From Desmodus rotundus (taxonomy: Eukaryota > Chordata > Mammalia > Chiroptera > Phyllostomidae): DNA of 64,000 bases. The stretch spans positions 149,024,583-149,088,582 of the forward strand of contig NC_071390.1 in NCBI RefSeq assembly GCF_022682495.2. Direction: 5' to 3'. The translations under genes and the position numbers were made by a program. The notes under the pieces are model-generated. The model worked only from the letters and a program-made list of their open reading frames with translations, searched no databases and was not told where the DNA came from. Of this stretch, positions 59,127 through 64,000 are shown piece by piece (the stretch's first letter is position 1; every line of letters starts with the position of its first letter).

Positions 59127-59689
59127 ATCTTCACAGTGGGGAGGACAGGACGGAGGGGTCTGCGGGTTTCCAGCAACTTAGCCCAGTGCCTCGCACCCCG
59201 GCTCTAGGGGTCCGAGCTCCATGGAGGCAGAGGGCCGCTTATCGCAGGATGCAGGTGTCCTGCGGGGGTCAGGGGATGGTGTGGGCACTCTCTAGGTGAG
59301 AGAGGGTGCCCGTGCCCCGAGAGAGACCCGGGGAGAGCTAGAGGCCTGGCTGCAGAGGCTCCCATTGCCTCCCCGGGCTCCTACCATGGGGCCTGGCCCG
59401 GGTCGCCCAGGCCCAGGTTCACCACAGGTGAATGCCCTTTGCGGACACCAAGGATAAGAGGCCGCCGATTCCTTCACAGAGAAGGGTGTTAGAGCTCTGG
59501 GGGGACCATGGCCGAAGCAGTTACACTCCCTTCTTGGTTGGTTTACCACAGACTTTAGGGAGTTCAAGGTGCTGGGTCACGTTCACCACCTCAGAGCAGG
59601 GTTGTGGAGTTTCAGCCAATGCAAGACTCTTAGCCGCCCAGACGGATCTCAGGCCTGACCCCCACGGGAGAACCTGTCCTAATTCACTC

Positions 59690-61190
59690 CTTAGGTTAGG
59701 GATTGCTGCTCTCTTGGTAGTGTAAGCGTTGTTCTCTTTTGAATCCCTAGTGTCTAGAATAAAGTACCCGCTCAATAGATATTTAATAAACAAATGAGTA
59801 GGAGGAGTGATAAATGAATTCTGTTTTTTTTTCAGGCAGCCTAGCACCAAACACATACGTATAAATATTCAGTGAATGTTCATAGAGTTAATGATAAACT
59901 CTTCAACTTAATCAAATTAAACATCAACAATTTAAAATTAAAGAATCAAGTCCTTGTTAACATCAGAAGAAAAATTCTCACATTATAGTAAGATTGAAAA
60001 ATCGTCAACCTTGGAAATTCAACTATATTTCAGATTGATCGTCTGATAATTCAATTGATTGCAGCTTAGTGTTCCTGTGAAAGAGGTCCAACTCTTTTCC
60101 ACTCTTCCTCCGATCGCCAATTTAGAACAAATCCTAGGAATGTTTTGCCCAGTGAGCCCCGAAAAGGATGAAAAAGGAAGGACTGAAGTAACACCGCACA
60201 CAACACGTGCAATTCCCTGGACCTATGGACCCGTTAGAGCAGAGTAATGTCCCCCTGCACGTGTACGTGGTGCTGTGGCCCGGAGCTCCTGAGGAGCAGG
60301 TAGGTGAGTGTGGCAGCAGGGAGTGCCTACCAGCTGTCCTAGCCCTGGCTGCGCTTACAGAATGACAAATGGTGCTGGGTTGTGTCCACCAGGGCTCAGA
60401 AAGGCACCACTGCTTGCACTGCACATGGCGCACCCAAGCTCCACGTTTGGGAAAAAAGCGTCCCCATGTGCCAGGGGCCCGAGCAGCTCGCAAGGCCGTG
60501 AAACAGACTGTCCTATATGGAAGACCGGGCCTCTCCAAGGTCCCCACTGAAGAGCCTTCTATGTTTCCTGTGGTGATAACTAGTAAGCAGTAGGATATGA
60601 AGTGTGATCATGATTAAAAACACAACTTCTAGTTCATTTTTGGCTCTAAGGGGTTATGGCACTGTGTTAGTACAAATTATTTTCAATGGTTTATATTTTT
60701 TAATTATTTTTAGCTACTGAATTAAGAAAAATATGGGCTTAGGAAATGTGATCCACAGAGGTAGGCATAGGAGAGGATGTTCGTTTAATTTCTAGAAGTT
60801 GAGGTGCCACGTGTTGGTAAGCAGGAGGGAGCAGAGCCTGCTGTCCCGGGCTGCCCTCTTCCAGGTGCCTGGCATCCAGGGTCCTGCCTGCCCAGCCAGC
60901 TGCTGAGCACACACGCAGGCAACGTCCATTTGAACATGTTGTGCCTCGTCATTGTTATTCAAAAAATGATGGCAAATGAGCATGTATTAACCCCTAGTGC
61001 CTTCACGTCATCACATGGTAGCTTCACACCCGGACGGTGGAAGGGGTCCGGTCCATCTCTTCTTTGATACCCAGGGGATGCAGGTTCTACCACTCGCCCT
61101 GCTCTCACCTGCTGGCCTTGCCACTTGTGGGCCCCGCCGTGATGCCTGCCTCGGTCTGCGTATCTTTGTCCATTTGACAAATACATTGTT
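59690..61190. other. Intergenic, no gene seen
   Basis: 59745-59880 contains L2-like tail phrases ('ACCCGCTCAATAGATATTTA'). The open frames near 60134-60590 lie on both strands in GC-richer DNA without splice support. Confidence 0.4.
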
Positions 61191-61191
61191 A

Positions 61192-61237
61192 AATGTTAAA
61201 TGTTCTCAAATGTTGAAATAATTGAACATTTAACATT
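61192..61237. repeat. AT-rich inverted repeat
   Basis: AATGTTAAATGTTC (61192-61205) and GAACATTTAACATT (61224-61237) are exact reverse complements of 14 bases with an 18-base spacer. Further TTAACATT/AATGTTTAACATTAA motifs continue to 61264. Confidence 0.85.
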
Positions 61238-61264
61238 AATGTATTTTTAATGTTTAACATTAAC

Positions 61265-62760
61265 CTTGGTCCACGTATCTTACTATGAATGAAGGCAGCA
61301 GAGGTGGTGGGCTGTGAGCAGAACTCCCCCCAAGGATGTGGGGAGAAGCATTTTGGCTGCTGGATTGACCACATTTCAAGTGAGATGGTTCCAGCAAGTC
61401 TGGCAAGGAATGAGCTCAGGAATGGAGGGAGGAAAGGAGGAAACAGAAGAAAACATACAAGAGCACCAGCCTTTACATCTGACCTATTCTTTTTTCCAGC
61501 CATCGCTTCCATCTTTGTCAGTGTAAACGGCTTCTCCCAGTGTTTCTTCAAAACCATGATGACGGAAACATCTCTAAGTCCATGGACATGAAGGTGTGTT
61601 ATTGACATAAGGTAATTCATATGCAAACCCCGAAGAATATTTGTACTCTGAAAGAGCCGGTTCCCAGAGGAGAGGTCTGTGATCGCACTATTTTTGATAT
61701 TGGTTGAAGTTTCTTGGGAAAATGGGTTTGTGGCAGGAAACACTCAACACCCCTGAAATCATCCAGAGAGATGACCACCTTCTTTACCCATGTTCTGGCC
61801 AACTCAGCCACGGGTAAGTGACATCTGGGAGGGCTGGCACCAGACATGGGGTCACTGGCATTGGCATGAACTCTGAGGACCGAAGGCCAAATGATTCATA
61901 TTTTCACATCGTTGACACCCTATAGAAACTGTGCATGGTGACAGCTCTCTCGTAGGGCAATTTTCTCTGTGGATTTCCAAAGATCTATAGATTTCTGGCC
62001 TTAGTGTTGGGTTTCATCATGCAGATGGATGCATGAAAAAGGAGGTGGTGATAGGACTTATACCAGAGGATGGTGTTAATATCCAGTTTCTCTGAGCACA
62101 TTGGAGTTATAGAGAAAATCTAGCAAGATAACTTTTCGTAGGGAGTAATGGAAAGCCGAAGACTGCTTCCAAAGAAAATAGAGGTATGCTTTCAGGATTA
62201 AATAAGGATAAACAGTATATGAGCATAGATTAAATCTGTCAGAAAATTGTACTGGCTATACCGTGACATATGTTCCTTGTCCTTGAAGTTGTCCAAACAG
62301 AAATGTAGGAATGTGAAATCTATGGTTTTTAGTATTTCATCTGAGGCTAAGAATCTGTTTCTTTCTGATCCAGTTAGACCTGGGGTAGGGCTCTTTCATT
62401 GTGAGACATAAAAAAATAATAATTTAAATATTACACACCAACATTATACATTTGGTTATACCTATGAGTGTAAGGTCAGAGGAAAAGGCGAACTTAACAT
62501 GTACTAAAATAAAAGACTGAGACGAAATGGGAAGATTCAGGGATAGAGGTCTTCGGGAAAGCGGAGGACAACACAGTTCCGTTATCACTGTATGGACAGA
62601 AATGAGATTGCTGGACCTCACAGGACCACTGTGAATTGTGGGTAGTTCCTAGATTCATTTGTGGGGAAGCACCCTCTGAGGCCACTAAATCCTCAGAAAG
62701 TATGTGGGGAATATCCTGGAACGTCTCTCTCCAGAGCACTTGAAAACAGGATCCTTAACT
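61265..62760. other. Intergenic, no gene seen
   Basis: The 184-codon minus-strand frame at 61189-61743 spans the inverted repeat and has no recognisable domain. No named repeat is seen in 61800-62760. Confidence 0.4.
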
Positions 62761-62763
62761 GCA

Positions 62764-63365
62764 TCATTCTCTCTCATTGCTGTGGGAGTTCATCTGGCTA
62801 AAGGAGAGGACTGGAGCAAATAACCATGAAATATTCCATGTGCTCGCTCGGCTCTTGGCTGGCTTTACCCCACTACGTGCAAGCAAATTGGGCCCTGCTA
62901 TTGCTGATTCCCAGGTGGGTGGGTTTGTGTATGTGCTAGGACCCCCTGGGTCTCTCCAACGAACTCTCCTGTGAGTCTGGGAGTTTCTCCCGCCGCCGCC
63001 ACCCCCACAAGTTTTTACAGCCAGGTGTCTGAGGCTTCCTTTTCCCATGCTGGAACCCTGTATTGAGTGGTCTGTCTCGCTCCCCAGCTGTGCCTCCCAT
63101 TTTATCCTCACTCAAATGTGGCACCGCCTGGCCCGCCAGCTGCCGCCTTGCTGTGGCCTTACTCTGCGCCCTCCCTTCTCCAGCTGCCCATCTCCGCCCC
63201 TCCTACCAGTCTGAATGAATGTTTCTTCTTTAACTCCTGGTTGTTGGACTTCCATATAGTTCGATATTCTGGTAGTTCTGGTTATTTTTTGTTTTTAAAT
63301 TTGTTGTCCTTTTGGTTGTGCAAGGAGGCAAAGTAGATCTACCTACACCTCCATCTTGACCAGAA
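62764..63365 (-). mobile_element. L1 5' UTR fragment, body missing
   Basis: On the minus strand it starts 'GGTCAAGATGGAGGTGTAGG' and continues with a GC-rich, CpG-containing L1 5' UTR that includes a (GGC)n-like 'GGGGGTGGCGGCGGCGGGAG' stretch. ORF1 does not follow. The left boundary is approximate. The promoter end differs from that of the L1 at 18614-24442. Confidence 0.6.
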
Positions 63366-64000
63366 GTCTCCTGACCATTCTTAAAATGATCCTGATTTGG
63401 TCATCACATATTTGCTAATTTCTATTTATCCCATTTCTTTCTATATGTTCATAGTCACATTTAATTTTTCAAGTCTATTTTTACAGCAAACAAAATATTT
63501 GCTGCTGTCCCTTTGAGTCCCCAGGGTAGACCCATGCCTTCTTGCCTTGTAAGTCACCTGGTTGGTCATGTGGAACTCATTTGGAATTCAGATTCTCAGA
63601 GAACAGGGGTTCAGCACCTTTAGGAATACTTGGTTCCACCAGTACCTCTTTCCTTGCCACAGGGACATTTTCTTAGTGTAATTCACAGGGGTCCTTGCTA
63701 TTATGCACATCCTAGAAAGAAACAGCATTGGCCGATCTGACAGATAATGCCTCACTCACCAAAAGGCCTGACTTTATCTTTTCCACTTTCCTCAGTCCTC
63801 CTGCATGTTCCTTTGTGTGTGAGGGGTTCGTAAATCTAAGCCCTCGATAACCCCATAAAAACAGTCAAAACTTCAGTCTGTTTGCCAAAGTCCCGTGTCC
63901 TATAGCTGCCGGTTTCTGGGTGACCATCACCCTTCCCCCGAGAGCCTCTCTTTCTCACAGAGTGAGGCCCCACATTGTGTTGCAGAGGAGATGTGACCTT
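63366..64000. other. Right edge, unassigned
   Basis: 'AACCCCATAAAAACAGTC' followed by a CT-rich block at 63925-63960 has a faint LTR look (TATA-like box, then a leader). Without the other side nothing can be claimed. Confidence 0.25.

Larger units (their letters stand above)
55710..59679. repeat. Tandem array of four ~1-kb units (minisatellite-scale macro-repeat)
   Basis: Four head-to-tail units of about 1018, 1016, 968 and 950 bases. Anchors recur in order: 'CCTGCCTGCCG'-like near 55732, 56750, 57766 and 58734; 'GGGTGGGAGACATGCTTGGA'-like near 55870, 56888, 57868 and 58830; 'GACCCTGTGAACCTGG' in every unit; a palindrome; then 'GTTCACTGCAGGTGAATGCC'-like. The array begins and ends at the same phase (ACCTGTCC). 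The open frames inside lie in several frames on both strands, follow the repeat and do not resemble a known protein. No known satellite or transposon was recognised. Confidence 0.85.

Noticed and set aside
57207..59567. Many overlapping frames of 90-192 codons in the tandem array
   Set aside because: They repeat with the unit, occur in several frames of both strands and track the CpG-rich part. No frame is kept across all four units.
55710..59679. CRISPR array
   Set aside because: The repeats are ~1 kb units in a mammalian genome. No short repeat-spacer pattern occurs anywhere in the window.
61189..61743. 184-codon minus-strand frame
   Set aside because: Its C-terminus reads through the AT palindrome (NIKNTLMLNVQ) and it resembles no known protein.
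36330..64000. KIF5B, the next gene upstream of ARHGAP12 in human as I recall
   Set aside because: No kinesin-like exon was seen. It presumably lies beyond the right edge.
63830..64000. Retroviral LTR at the right edge
   Set aside because: Only a TATA-like box and a CT-rich block are visible. No inverted LTR ends or primer-binding site can be shown.

Overview
The window is mammalian, and more specifically bat, nuclear DNA. It has AT-rich introns, MIR, L2, MaLR and L1 repeats, and several tRNA-derived SINEs of the Ves type, whose heads read like 'CCCTAGCTGGTGTGGCTCAGTGG'. Ves SINEs are a marker of bats. Tc1/mariner DNA transposons and a G-rich L1 3' UTR type agree with this. Nothing bacterial or viral-genome-like is present.

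The only gene recognised with confidence is ARHGAP12, on the minus strand. Its first coding exon (12386-13063, residues 1-226, SH3 domain) has a good splice donor. About 22.5 kb upstream a CpG island (about 35380-36330) holds the predicted non-coding exon 1, with a canonical minus-strand donor at 35581/35582 and a TATA-less promoter with E-boxes and GC boxes. Positions 1-12385 are therefore intron 2, 13086-35581 intron 1, and everything right of about 36 kb is 5' flank. The later WW, PH and RhoGAP exons lie off the left edge.

Introns 1 and 2 are crowded with repeats. They include stacked 3' ends of old L1s, a near-complete 5.8-kb L1 (18614-24442, minus strand, 16-bp target duplication), Ves SINEs, MaLR LTRs, MIRs, hAT relics and a 129-bp mariner-type MITE.

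The 5' flank (36-64 kb) holds older and stranger material: two mariner relics with complementary internal deletions (38.4-39.2 and 45.3-46.0 kb); three decayed minus-strand exons of an ANKRD26/POTE-type coiled-coil gene (41.4, 42.4 and 46.8 kb); an unrecognised candidate terminal exon with a strong acceptor and two AATAAA signals (51.8-52.2 kb); and a four-copy tandem array of about 1-kb units (55.71-59.68 kb), each carrying a palindrome at the same place. The right edge carries an L1 5' UTR cut off from its body.

The tandem palindrome array and the unrecognised terminal exon are the best candidates for something undescribed. All boundaries were set by eye; no alignment or database search was run.
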